A DNA stretch of 64,000 nucleotides from Rhodopirellula halodulae (GTDB lineage: Bacteria; Planctomycetota; Planctomycetia; Pirellulales; Pirellulaceae): contig NZ_JAJKFV010000029.1 of assembly GCF_020966775.1 (NCBI RefSeq), positions 1,811,372 through 1,875,371 of the forward strand. The letters are read 5' to 3'. The notes under the pieces are model-generated. The model saw only the letters and a program-made list of their open reading frames with translations. It did not search any database and was not told the origin of the DNA. Position numbers and translations under genes: made by a program. Shown here piece after piece: positions 36,241 to 44,499 of the stretch (its first letter is position 1; each line of letters begins with the position of its first letter).

Positions 36241-37281
36241 ATGAAGGCCATGCTGCTGACCGAATACAAAAACATGCAAGTGACCGATGTGGAGGAGCCG
36301 GAGGTCGGTGCCGACGATGTCTTGGTTCAGGTCGAAGCGTGTGGCATCTGCGGTAGCGACATTCATGGCTACGATGGCAGCACCGGACGTCGGATTCCAC
36401 CGTTGGTGATGGGGCACGAGGCTGCTGGTGTGGTGGTTCAAGTTGGCGAGAATGTCACGGACTTGGAAGTCGGTGCCCGCGTGACATTCGATTCAATGGT
36501 CTCTTGTGGCAAGTGTCAGTTCTGTCGCGAAGGACATGGCAACTTGTGCGACAACCGAATGGTTTTGGGAGTTTCGTGTGGGGACTATCGACGTCATGGT
36601 GCCTTTGCCGAACGCATTTCTGTGCCGCGTCGCATCGTTTATCGCTTGCCCGATTCCCTTCCGTTTGAACACGCCGCATTGGTGGAAGCAGTCAGTGTTG
36701 CCGTACACGCGGCCGAGGTGACGCCGATCCGATTGGGCGACACCGCGGTTGTCGTCGGTGCCGGAATGATTGGTTTGTTGGCCGTGCAAGCTGTTCGTGC
36801 CGCGGGGGCAACGCAGGTCATCGCCGTCGATTTGAATGACAAGCGATTGGAGACCGCAGGATCACTCGGGGCGGACGTTTTACTACGAGCCGACCAAGTC
36901 GACGTGCCCGAAAAAGTTCGTGAGTTGACGGGTGGCCGAGGTGCCGATGTTGCCTTGGAAGTGGTTGGCGCGACGCCAACCGTGAAGACGGCAATTGAGT
37001 CCGTGCGAAAAGGCGGTGCGGTCACGTTGGTAGGAAACGTTTCACCGACGATTGAACTGCCGTTGCAATCCGTCGTGACTCGCGAAATTCGTTTGCAAGG
37101 CACCTGCGGTTGCAATGGTGAGTACCCGCAATGCATCGACTTGATGAATCGTGGCGTGATCAACGTCGAGCCATTGATCACCGCAAAAATTTCGTTGGCA
37201 GATGGACCTAAGTGGTTCGAACGTTTGTACGCTGGCGATGCTGAGCAAATGAAAGTCTTGGTTTGCCCTCGCGTGGAGTAG
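36241..37281 (+). CDS. zinc-dependent medium-chain alcohol/polyol dehydrogenase
   Basis: 346 residues. Catalytic zinc ligands Cys37 (CGICGSD), His59 and Glu60 (MGHEAAG) and the structural zinc cysteines C89, C92, C95 and C103 are present. The Rossmann motif VVGAGMIG and the acidic residue after strand 2 (VIAVDLND) indicate NAD over NADP. The nearest feel is the sorbitol/threonine/galactitol-phosphate dehydrogenase group; substrate unknown. Stand-alone gene. A weak hairpin AACACAA/TTGTGTT (37298-37317) follows the stop. Confidence 0.9.
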   Translation: MKAMLLTEYKNMQVTDVEEPEVGADDVLVQVEACGICGSDIHGYDGSTGRRIPPLVMGHEAAGVVVQVGENVTDLEVGARVTFDSMVSCGKCQFCREGHGNLCDNRMVLGVSCGDYRRHGAFAERISVPRRIVYRLPDSLPFEHAALVEAVSVAVHAAEVTPIRLGDTAVVVGAGMIGLLAVQAVRAAGATQVIAVDLNDKRLETAGSLGADVLLRADQVDVPEKVRELTGGRGADVALEVVGATPTVKTAIESVRKGGAVTLVGNVSPTIELPLQSVVTREIRLQGTCGCNGEYPQCIDLMNRGVINVEPLITAKISLADGPKWFERLYAGDAEQMKVLVCPRVE

Positions 37282-37490
37282 GCAAAGTGAACGTGGAAAC
37301 ACAAACTTTCTTGTGTTGCTAAAATTCGGGCAGATCGTTCGAAAACACGACGCAATTGATGGTGATCTTTGTGAACCGATTTGCGATTGGCGAAACTCCG
37401 GTCGCATTTCGACGTTGACACTGATAGCGGCGTGAAACTAGTTTTCTGCGGTCGCCTTTTGATGACTTCCCGTTGACCGATTCAGGACGA

Positions 37491-38279
37491 ATGATGAGCG
37501 ATCCGTTTGCAAGCCGATTACGCTCGCACGCCACAGAGAAGTCCCTCGAAGATAGGCCACGTCGGCACCGCCGTCCGCTGACGGTCGTTTCGCCGCTTCA
37601 CTACACCGCCTCGTATGCGTACCCGTTACTGGTATGGCTTCATCATGGCGGTCACAACGAACTCCAGGTCGAACAAGTCCTTCCGCACATCAGTGTCCGC
37701 AACTACGTGGCCGTCGGTGTGCGTGGCAATCAGGCCACGGATGTCCGCGGTTGGGGATTTGATTGGTCGAATGGAAAGTCGTCCGTGGCGTCGGCTCGCG
37801 AAGCCGTGATCGAAGCGGTGGAACACGTGCAAGATCACATGAACATTCATCCGGAGCGAATCGTGATCGCCGGCTATGGCAGTGGCGCGACGATGGCCTG
37901 CCGGATCGCTTTGATGGAGCCCGACCGTTTCGGTTGCGTTGCGATGATGGGCGGCGAATTTCCTTCGCGTCAAAGCGTGATGCGAGAGTATCATCGACTG
38001 CGACAACGCCGGTTGCCGGTTCTTTGGCAACAAGCCATCAATGGCGTCGATGACGATCCGGATCGATTGAAACGAGGGATTTTGGCGGCCGAATCCATCC
38101 GGGCGCGTGTTGAAATTCGCCAGTACCGAGGCGATGATGTCATGAACGCGGTGGCGTTGCGTGACATGGACCAGTGGTGTTTTGATACCATCATCCAGCC
38201 ACGTCCCGAGTCCACCGCGGATCACTCGACGATGCGTCCCGATGAGGGATTGTCACCGATCGATTTTTCCGCCAATTGA
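37491..38279 (+). CDS. alpha/beta-hydrolase-like protein with replaced catalytic residues
   Basis: 262 residues of the phospholipase/carboxylesterase type. LLVWLHHGGHN is the oxyanion strand, and PERIVIAGYGSGATMACRIAL aligns without gaps to the family's nucleophile elbow ERIVLAGFSQGGAMAL; at the nucleophile Ser the residue is Gly130 and Ser131 stands one place later. Where the C-terminal His of YPGGHE is expected, Asp216 stands (QYRGDDVMNAVAL). The Asp loop also does not match. Either the active site is rearranged or this is a pseudoenzyme. ATG 37491 or 37494 is the start. Confidence 0.72.
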   Translation: MMSDPFASRLRSHATEKSLEDRPRRHRRPLTVVSPLHYTASYAYPLLVWLHHGGHNELQVEQVLPHISVRNYVAVGVRGNQATDVRGWGFDWSNGKSSVASAREAVIEAVEHVQDHMNIHPERIVIAGYGSGATMACRIALMEPDRFGCVAMMGGEFPSRQSVMREYHRLRQRRLPVLWQQAINGVDDDPDRLKRGILAAESIRARVEIRQYRGDDVMNAVALRDMDQWCFDTIIQPRPESTADHSTMRPDEGLSPIDFSAN

Positions 38280-38289
38280 TCGCCGCTTG

Positions 38290-38685
38290 ATGAACACCCC
38301 TGCTCAGCCGGAATCCGCCACCACGACCGCCAAAATTCTCGTGGTGGACGACGATGCGGAAATCATCGAATCCGTGTCCTACGCGTTGGAATCCAACGGA
38401 TACGAAGTGGTGGTCGCACGCGATGGCAACCAAGCGCTCGCATTGGCTGAATGCGAAAACCCCCAGCTGATGATCTTGGACATGATGATGCCCAAACGCA
38501 GCGGATTTCTGGTGCTCGAAAAGATGCGTCGCGAAACGGAATTGCCCGTTCCCGTGATCATGATCACGGGCAACGAAGGCAGTCGTCATCAAGCGTACGC
38601 GGAGTTGCTCGGGGTCAGCGAATACATTCGCAAACCCTTCGCCATCGAAAAACTGTTGGAAGCGGTTGATCGTCTTTTGAAGTAA
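38290..38685 (+). CDS. single-domain response regulator (CheY-like)
   Basis: 131 residues. Receiver domain with the acidic pocket DDD (20-22), the phospho-accepting Asp64 in ILDMMMPKRSG, Thr93 and Lys115 (RKPFA). No output domain, so it signals by protein contact. ATG 38290 gives the standard receiver length. It faces the Tad genes but is not in their operon; a role in Tad regulation is speculation. The cognate kinase is not in this window. Confidence 0.93.
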   Translation: MNTPAQPESATTTAKILVVDDDAEIIESVSYALESNGYEVVVARDGNQALALAECENPQLMILDMMMPKRSGFLVLEKMRRETELPVPVIMITGNEGSRHQAYAELLGVSEYIRKPFAIEKLLEAVDRLLK

Positions 38686-38731
38686 TCTCAGCCGTTCCGG
38701 GCACCTGGTGAATATTTACTTGGGGTGATGC

Positions 38732-39715
38732 TTACTGAAGCATCTGGCGATACATATTGATCGCGGCTGGTCCGACGAGGACCACGAAGATTCCCGGGAA
38801 GATGAACAACACCAACGGGAAGATCATCTTCACCGCAGTCTTGGCAGCTTTCTCTTCCGCGATTTGACGACGTTTGGTCCGCATCGAATCGCTTTGAACT
38901 CGCAACGCCTGTGCGACGCTGGATCCGAACTTGTCGGCTTGGATCAAGATCGACGCGAGCTGTTTCAGGTCGTCCACACCGCTGCGGTAACCAAGCCCTG
39001 AGAGCACTTCGCTCCGGGGGCGTCCAAGTTGCAATTGATGGTTCGAGATTGAAAACTCTTCACCAATCGCTTTGTGGCTCTTCTGCATCTCTTCCGCGAC
39101 TTTTCGAAGTGCTTGGTCCAGACCCAAACCGGCTTCCACGCAAACAACCATCAAGTCGAGTGCATCGGGCAAACCCAAAAAGATCTTTTCGCGACGTTTG
39201 CTAGCCATGAAACCGAGGATCAACGAAGGCAGCATGAAGCCGACGATCATGCCGATCAGCAATTTCATGATCATGCCCTGAGTCAATCCATCAACGAAGG
39301 CACCGGTAACGCCACCCAGCAGCAAACCGATGCCGGTGCAGACCAGTTGGATCATCTTGAAAATGATCGGCGCACTTTCACGACGGAAACCGGCGTTGAC
39401 CAGCTTCTCACGCAGCTTGCCCATCTCTTCTTCGTTGCCCGACACGGAGCTGGCGATTGGCGTGGCCGCTTTTTCAAGAGCTTCCGTCAGGGCTTCGTTT
39501 TTGGACTTTTGCTTTTCTTCTTCAGCAATGTCGCGAATGCCACGTTTGGTTGTTTTGAGTCGTTCCAGTCTGGATTCGGCTGGGGCTTGATCATCTCCAC
39601 CCACCTTCATCATCACGAACCACGCGAAGGAGGTCACCGCGAGGAAAATGGCAATGGTGGTCAGGGTGACGGGGCTGATGAAACCCAGGGTCTCGATGAA
39701 TGGCAGAATGTTCAT
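38732..39715 (-). CDS. tadC: Tad pilus/type II secretion inner-membrane protein TadC
   Basis: 327 residues with one N-terminal and several central and C-terminal hydrophobic segments. LPDALDLMVVCVEAGLGLDQALRKVAEEM is the T2SSF signature of TadC, with the second signature region GVDDLKQLASILIQADKFGSSVAQAL. Builds the inner-membrane platform of a Flp/Tad pilus with TadB. Last of three same-strand genes, 58 bases after tadB. Confidence 0.94.
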   Translation of the reverse strand: MNILPFIETLGFISPVTLTTIAIFLAVTSFAWFVMMKVGGDDQAPAESRLERLKTTKRGIRDIAEEEKQKSKNEALTEALEKAATPIASSVSGNEEEMGKLREKLVNAGFRRESAPIIFKMIQLVCTGIGLLLGGVTGAFVDGLTQGMIMKLLIGMIVGFMLPSLILGFMASKRREKIFLGLPDALDLMVVCVEAGLGLDQALRKVAEEMQKSHKAIGEEFSISNHQLQLGRPRSEVLSGLGYRSGVDDLKQLASILIQADKFGSSVAQALRVQSDSMRTKRRQIAEEKAAKTAVKMIFPLVLFIFPGIFVVLVGPAAINMYRQMLQ

Positions 39716-39773
39716 GGCAGTGTGCGGGTCAATGAGCGAAAGTGGGAGAACGCAAATTCAAATCGAGAAAGGG

Positions 39774-40739
39774 TCAGACTTTGATCGTGATGATTTTCTT
39801 GATCGCGATGGCACCAAGGATCTGAGTGACCAGTCCCGCACCCAACGCGTAGCGTCCGAGTTCGTCGGTGAAAAGCATCAACACGTATTCCGCATTGATC
39901 TTGAGCATCACCAAGAACAAAACCGGCGGCAGCGCCAGCAGCACCGCACCACTCATGCGACCTTCCCCGGTCAACGCTTGGATCGTTCCCAAAATCTGCA
40001 AACGTTCACGAACGAGGTGACCGATCTTGTCCAGAATTTCGCTCAAGTCACCGCCGGTTTGACGTTGCAGAATGACGGCGGTCGCGAAGAATCGAAGGTC
40101 CATGTTGGGAACGCGTTCCGCCATGTCTTCGATGGCTTCATCCAACGGGATGCCAAACTTTTGCTCTTCGAAACATCGGCGAAATTCGGTTGCCAAAGGA
40201 GCTTCCATTTCTTCGCCAACCAATCCGAATCCGGCGTTCAGCGAGTGACCGGCTCGAAGCGAACGACCGAGCAACTCGAGAGCTTCGGGAATCTGTTCGC
40301 CGAATCGTTTCAGGCGACGTTTTCGTTTGAACATGACGTAGAAGACGGGCCCGCCCACGAACGCGGCACCGACGATGGGACCAAGCAGGATTGGCACGGG
40401 TGTGACGACGCATAGCACGACACCGACAGCGAAGCATGCCCCACAGATCATGGCGAATTTGCTGACGGAGATATCCACGTCGGCTTGTTCCAGGATTTTG
40501 TGAACCGCTGGAACGCGGTCCATGATCGTTTTTAGGATCCCCGTAGCATCGTCCAAGTCATTGAGCAAGAACGAAGGGGTGTTGCTCTCGGCCTCAGCAC
40601 CACGGTTGCCGTGTGCCAATTGTGTGAGACGATCTTCTGTGGCGGTCGTTTCTTCCGACGGCATCAAAACCGAGGCGCCAAAGGCGATCAGCGAGGCGAC
40701 GAAGACACCCGCGGCGATGATGATGATGATCGAGGACAT
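39774..40739 (-). CDS. tadB: Tad pilus inner-membrane protein TadB
   Basis: 321 residues. Hydrophobic N-terminus (SSIIIIIAAGVFVASLIAFG), a pair of central membrane helices (FAMICGACFAVGVVLCVV) and the T2SSF domain IPEALELLGRSLRAGHSLNAGFGLV; a C-terminal helix VLFLVML follows. The GspF/TadB subfamily partner of TadC. Gap of 78 bases to tadA upstream. Confidence 0.94.
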   Translation of the reverse strand: MSSIIIIIAAGVFVASLIAFGASVLMPSEETTATEDRLTQLAHGNRGAEAESNTPSFLLNDLDDATGILKTIMDRVPAVHKILEQADVDISVSKFAMICGACFAVGVVLCVVTPVPILLGPIVGAAFVGGPVFYVMFKRKRRLKRFGEQIPEALELLGRSLRAGHSLNAGFGLVGEEMEAPLATEFRRCFEEQKFGIPLDEAIEDMAERVPNMDLRFFATAVILQRQTGGDLSEILDKIGHLVRERLQILGTIQALTGEGRMSGAVLLALPPVLFLVMLKINAEYVLMLFTDELGRYALGAGLVTQILGAIAIKKIITIKV

Positions 40740-40817
40740 GGGACGTTGCTGTGGAGAAAGGTCGAGAGTTGAGTTCGATTCAAGTGGCTTGCCGAGGCGG
40801 TTGTCCTCGGCGAAACA

Positions 40818-42137
40818 TTACGCTTCCATCATGACTCGCTCGCGGAAGGCGCTGGCGGGCAAACGCACACCGGCGGCTTCCAGTTTGTCCATGAAGCTTG
40901 GGCGAACGCCGCTGCAGACAAAGTGGCCGTGAGCCTTGCCTTCGGAGTTGATGCCCTTTTGATTGAAGCGATAAATGTCTTGCAGGATGATCGTGTCTTG
41001 TTCCATGCCGACCACTTCGGTGATTGCCGTGACGCGGCGAGGTCCACCTTGCAGTCGGTTGGCTTGGATCAAAACATCCACTGCCCCGCTGATTTGCTGA
41101 CGGATGGCTTTCACCGGCAATTCAAAGCCGGACATCATGACCAGTGTTTCCAAACGGGCGATCGCGTCTCGCGGCGTGTTGGCGTGAATCGTGGTCAACG
41201 ATCCATCGTGACCCGTGTTCATGGCCTGCAACATGTCCAACGTTTCACCACCACGGCATTCCCCGATGATGATTCGTTCCGGACGCATCCGCAGGGCGTT
41301 CTTGACCAGGTCCGTCGCGGTGACGGCGCCGTTGCCTTCAATATTGGGTGGTCGAGTCTCCAATCGAACAACATGGTCTTGTTGCAATTGAAGTTCTGCC
41401 GCATCCTCGATGGTGACGATTCGGTCTTCGTGGCCGATGAATGAGGACAGAGTGTTCAGCAGCGTCGTTTTACCGGAACCCGTACCGCCGGCGATGATCA
41501 TGTTCAGGCGGGCTTTGATGCAGCCTTCGAGCAACATCACCATTTCGGGCGTGAAGGCTCGGTAGTTCAGCAAGTCTTCCAGTCGCAACGGGTTGCTGCC
41601 GAAACGACGAATTGAAACGGCGGCACCATCCAAGGCCAGTGGTGGAATGATGGCGTTGACCCGCGAGCCGTCTTCCAAGCGAGCGTCGACCATCGGACAG
41701 GTTTCGTCGACTCGACGGCCGACCTTACTGACGATTCGGTCAATGATCTGCAGCAAGTGTTTCCCGTCGCGGAACTCCACGTCGGTCTTCTGCATTTGGC
41801 CGCCTTTTTCGACGTAAATGTTCTTGGGGCCGTTGATCAGAATATCGCTGACCTTGGGATCTTTGAGGATCAACTCCAAGGGGCCAAGGCCGAACGTTTC
41901 GTCCAGGACTTCATCGACGATGCGTTCGCGTTCCTGACGGTTCAGCAGCGTGTCTTCTGCATCGCAAAGGTGTTCGACCACCATGCGAATTTCGCGTTTC
42001 AGCGTGTCGCCTTGCAAGTCGCCGACACGCGACAGGTCCAGTTTGTCGACCAATTTGCCGTGGATGCGGCGTTTGATTTGTTCGAATTGTTCCTGACGAT
42101 TCGCTTCGGAGCGTTGGGGAGGCGCAGCTTGTCGCAT
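40818..42137 (-). CDS. tadA: Tad pilus assembly ATPase TadA/CpaF
   Basis: 439 residues. Secretion ATPase of the CpaF type: N-terminal four-helix region ([14 protein letters not shown]), Walker [10 protein letters not shown] (217-225), Asp box [12 protein letters not shown], Walker [11 protein letters not shown] and a His box ([12 protein letters not shown]). Powers polymerisation or retraction of Flp-type pili. The usual pilin, prepilin peptidase and outer-membrane genes are not in this window. Confidence 0.97.
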   Translation of the reverse strand: MRQAAPPQRSEANRQEQFEQIKRRIHGKLVDKLDLSRVGDLQGDTLKREIRMVVEHLCDAEDTLLNRQERERIVDEVLDETFGLGPLELILKDPKVSDILINGPKNIYVEKGGQMQKTDVEFRDGKHLLQIIDRIVSKVGRRVDETCPMVDARLEDGSRVNAIIPPLALDGAAVSIRRFGSNPLRLEDLLNYRAFTPEMVMLLEGCIKARLNMIIAGGTGSGKTTLLNTLSSFIGHEDRIVTIEDAAELQLQQDHVVRLETRPPNIEGNGAVTATDLVKNALRMRPERIIIGECRGGETLDMLQAMNTGHDGSLTTIHANTPRDAIARLETLVMMSGFELPVKAIRQQISGAVDVLIQANRLQGGPRRVTAITEVVGMEQDTIILQDIYRFNQKGINSEGKAHGHFVCSGVRPSFMDKLEAAGVRLPASAFRERVMMEA

Positions 42138-42495
42138 GTTTCTTAGATCCTTGACGGTGTGTCGGACGCTCGCACAGAGCGCCTAAAATGACTCACCGAA
42201 CCCTACGACGTGAAAAGTGCGCATGCTGCCAAAACGCAACGTTTGCCCGTAAAAAGAATCGCTCTGGAGAGCGTTTAACGATTGTGACGAGGCTGCGTGT
42301 TGGAAAAGATAAACCGCTGCGAGTTGAAGCCGGACATGCACACTCGACATTCGCGAAAATCGACGGGCTCGCACCAATCGAGCAAGTTCGCTCGCCGATG
42401 TTGGGTGGTTTCGAATTGGGTGAGCGCCGTGTTTGAATAGAGGCGAGTGGTTCGCAGAGTTCCGGATTCGTAGGTTGGCGTAAAGTTTGAAAACG
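42138..42495. other. 358-base divergent intergenic region
   Basis: Separates tadA from the cyclase gene and must contain both promoters. The short frames here are rich in Arg and Cys and have no family resemblance. No repeat or hairpin stands out. Confidence 0.5.
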
Positions 42496-44499
42496 ATGGT
42501 TGCTGAAGAAACGCCGGGGGCGTCCGTGGATCAGAGTGAGCTGCGGAGGACGCTAAATCGGCTGCGGGAAGAGTTGTTGTCGCAGCGGACAGCCGATGGG
42601 CATTGGACCGGAGAGTTGTCAGCGTCCGCACTCTCGACAGCGACGGCGATCAGCGCGATGAGTGTCGCTGTGCGGGCCGGCGAATTGTCGATCGACGAGG
42701 AAGAGACACTGCGGAAACAGATCCAGTCGGGGCGTGCTTGGCTGGCGGGGCAGCAAAACGACGACGGTGGTTTTGGGGACACCGACCGCAGTCACAGCAA
42801 CATCGCGACAAGTTACTTGGTGCTGGCAGCTTGGGAGTTGTCGGATCAGGTGATGGGAGAAGTGACCGACCCCGATGCGGTCTCGCGATTGAAAGCTTGG
42901 ATTGAAAACGCGGGCGAGTTGGACGGGCTACGCAAACGCTATGGCAAAGACAAAACCTTCGTTGTTCCGATTCTGACCAACATGGCGATCGCCGGATTGG
43001 TGCCATGGAAGAGTGTTTCCGCTTTGCCGTTTGAGGCCGCCGTTGTGCCTCAGTCGCTGTATCGCTTCCTTGGTTTGCCAGTGGTCAGTTATGCCGTGCC
43101 GGCCTTGGTCGCGATTGGGCAAGTCAAGTTTCTAAGAGGTGGTGGCTGCTTGCCGCCTTGGTCGTGGGTGCGAAGATCCGCGATTGAATCTTCGATGAGG
43201 GTGTTGCTTTCCATGCAACCACAAAGCGGTGGGTATTTGGAAGCAACGCCACTGACCGCGTTTGTGGTGATGTCTTTGTCGGCCAGTGGACGAGCCAACC
43301 ACGAAGTGACTCGTAACGGGTTGCGGTTTTTGAAAAATTCCATGTTGCCGGATGGAAGTTGGCCGATCGACACGAATCTTGCGAACTGGGTAACGTCGCT
43401 GGCAACGACGGCGCTCGCGATGGATCCTGACGACGATCGATCGTGGTCCACGCCCGAGTTGATCGATTGGCAACGCGGATGCCAGTATCAAGAGCGTCAT
43501 CCGTTCACCGGAGCGGATCCCGGTGGATGGGGGTGGACGGATTTAACGGGATCGGTGCCCGACGCGGATGACACGCCTGGTGCGATCGTTTCCTTGAGAA
43601 TGCAGGCGACATTCCGGTCGGATCCTTTGTCTGATGACTTTGCAAGAGAATGGCCAACGGAGTCCGGCGAAGGTTCGGTTTCGCAAACCGCGATGGAGAC
43701 TTGGCAGTCGTGTGATCGCGGAGTGGATTGGTTGTTGGGATTGCAAAACCGAGACGGCGGATGGCCGACGTTTTGTCGCGGATGGGGGAAGCTGCCCTTT
43801 GATCGCAGCAGCAATGACTTGACGGCTCACGCGTTGCGAGCCATCGCCTGTTTGCCGAAGCGAAACTCGCTCGGGAGAGAACGTGCGACGCAACGAGGGT
43901 TGGCGTTCCTTCGCAAGAGCCAGTTGCCCGATGGGTCGTGGTTGCCGCTGTGGTTTGGCAATCAAGATCGACCCGATGAAGACAATCCGATCTATGGAAC
44001 GTCGCGAGTTTTGATCGATGTCGATTCCAATTTGGGGCACGACGCCATTTCTCGCGGGCTGGCGTATTTGATACAAAGTCAAAACGGCGACGGGGGGTGG
44101 GGCGGTGGTGAATCGGTCCGCGAAACTTTTGGGTTGCCGCAGGGTTGCATCAGCAGCGTGGAGGAAACGGCTCTCGCGTTGGAAACGTTGGCATGTTGGT
44201 GGGCGAGAATTCACGATTCCTTGCCCGGCGAAAATGCAGCGAGTCCGGGCGGGGCGGATTCCTCAAGCGACATTTTGGACGGAAGCCCGTGGGATGCGTC
44301 GATGCGTTCATCGTTGCGAGCGGCTATACTTGCGGGCACCCGCTGGCTGATCGACGCCGTGCAATGCGAGCGTCACCGGGTGGCTTGGCCGATCGGGTTT
44401 TATTTTGCCAAATTGTGGTATTACGAACGGCTTTATCCGTTGGTCTACACGACTGCGGCATTGGGCCGGGTCATGCAACGCGACGAACTCCTTAGGTGA
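42496..44499 (+). CDS. squalene-hopene-cyclase-like terpene cyclase
   Basis: 667 residues from ATG 42496 (a TTG lies three codons before). The protonating DxDDT motif is present as DADDT (about 356-360), and several QW-type repeats can be seen: LAGQQNDDGGFGD, FLKNSMLPDGSW, LLGLQNRDGGW, FLRKSQLPDGSW and LIQSQNGDGGWGGG. The fold is therefore the double alpha-barrel of class II terpene cyclases, which cyclise squalene or a related chain by protonation. The usual squalene-hopene cyclase C-terminus is present but divergent. The stop overlaps the GTG start of the next gene, tying it to a prenyl chain synthase. The substrate may not be squalene. Confidence 0.85.
   Translation: MVAEETPGASVDQSELRRTLNRLREELLSQRTADGHWTGELSASALSTATAISAMSVAVRAGELSIDEEETLRKQIQSGRAWLAGQQNDDGGFGDTDRSHSNIATSYLVLAAWELSDQVMGEVTDPDAVSRLKAWIENAGELDGLRKRYGKDKTFVVPILTNMAIAGLVPWKSVSALPFEAAVVPQSLYRFLGLPVVSYAVPALVAIGQVKFLRGGGCLPPWSWVRRSAIESSMRVLLSMQPQSGGYLEATPLTAFVVMSLSASGRANHEVTRNGLRFLKNSMLPDGSWPIDTNLANWVTSLATTALAMDPDDDRSWSTPELIDWQRGCQYQERHPFTGADPGGWGWTDLTGSVPDADDTPGAIVSLRMQATFRSDPLSDDFAREWPTESGEGSVSQTAMETWQSCDRGVDWLLGLQNRDGGWPTFCRGWGKLPFDRSSNDLTAHALRAIACLPKRNSLGRERATQRGLAFLRKSQLPDGSWLPLWFGNQDRPDEDNPIYGTSRVLIDVDSNLGHDAISRGLAYLIQSQNGDGGWGGGESVRETFGLPQGCISSVEETALALETLACWWARIHDSLPGENAASPGGADSSSDILDGSPWDASMRSSLRAAILAGTRWLIDAVQCERHRVAWPIGFYFAKLWYYERLYPLVYTTAALGRVMQRDELLR

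Noticed and set aside
42188-42436. 82-residue plus-strand frame before the cyclase gene
   Set aside because: No similarity or ribosome site, and lies in the divergent promoter region.
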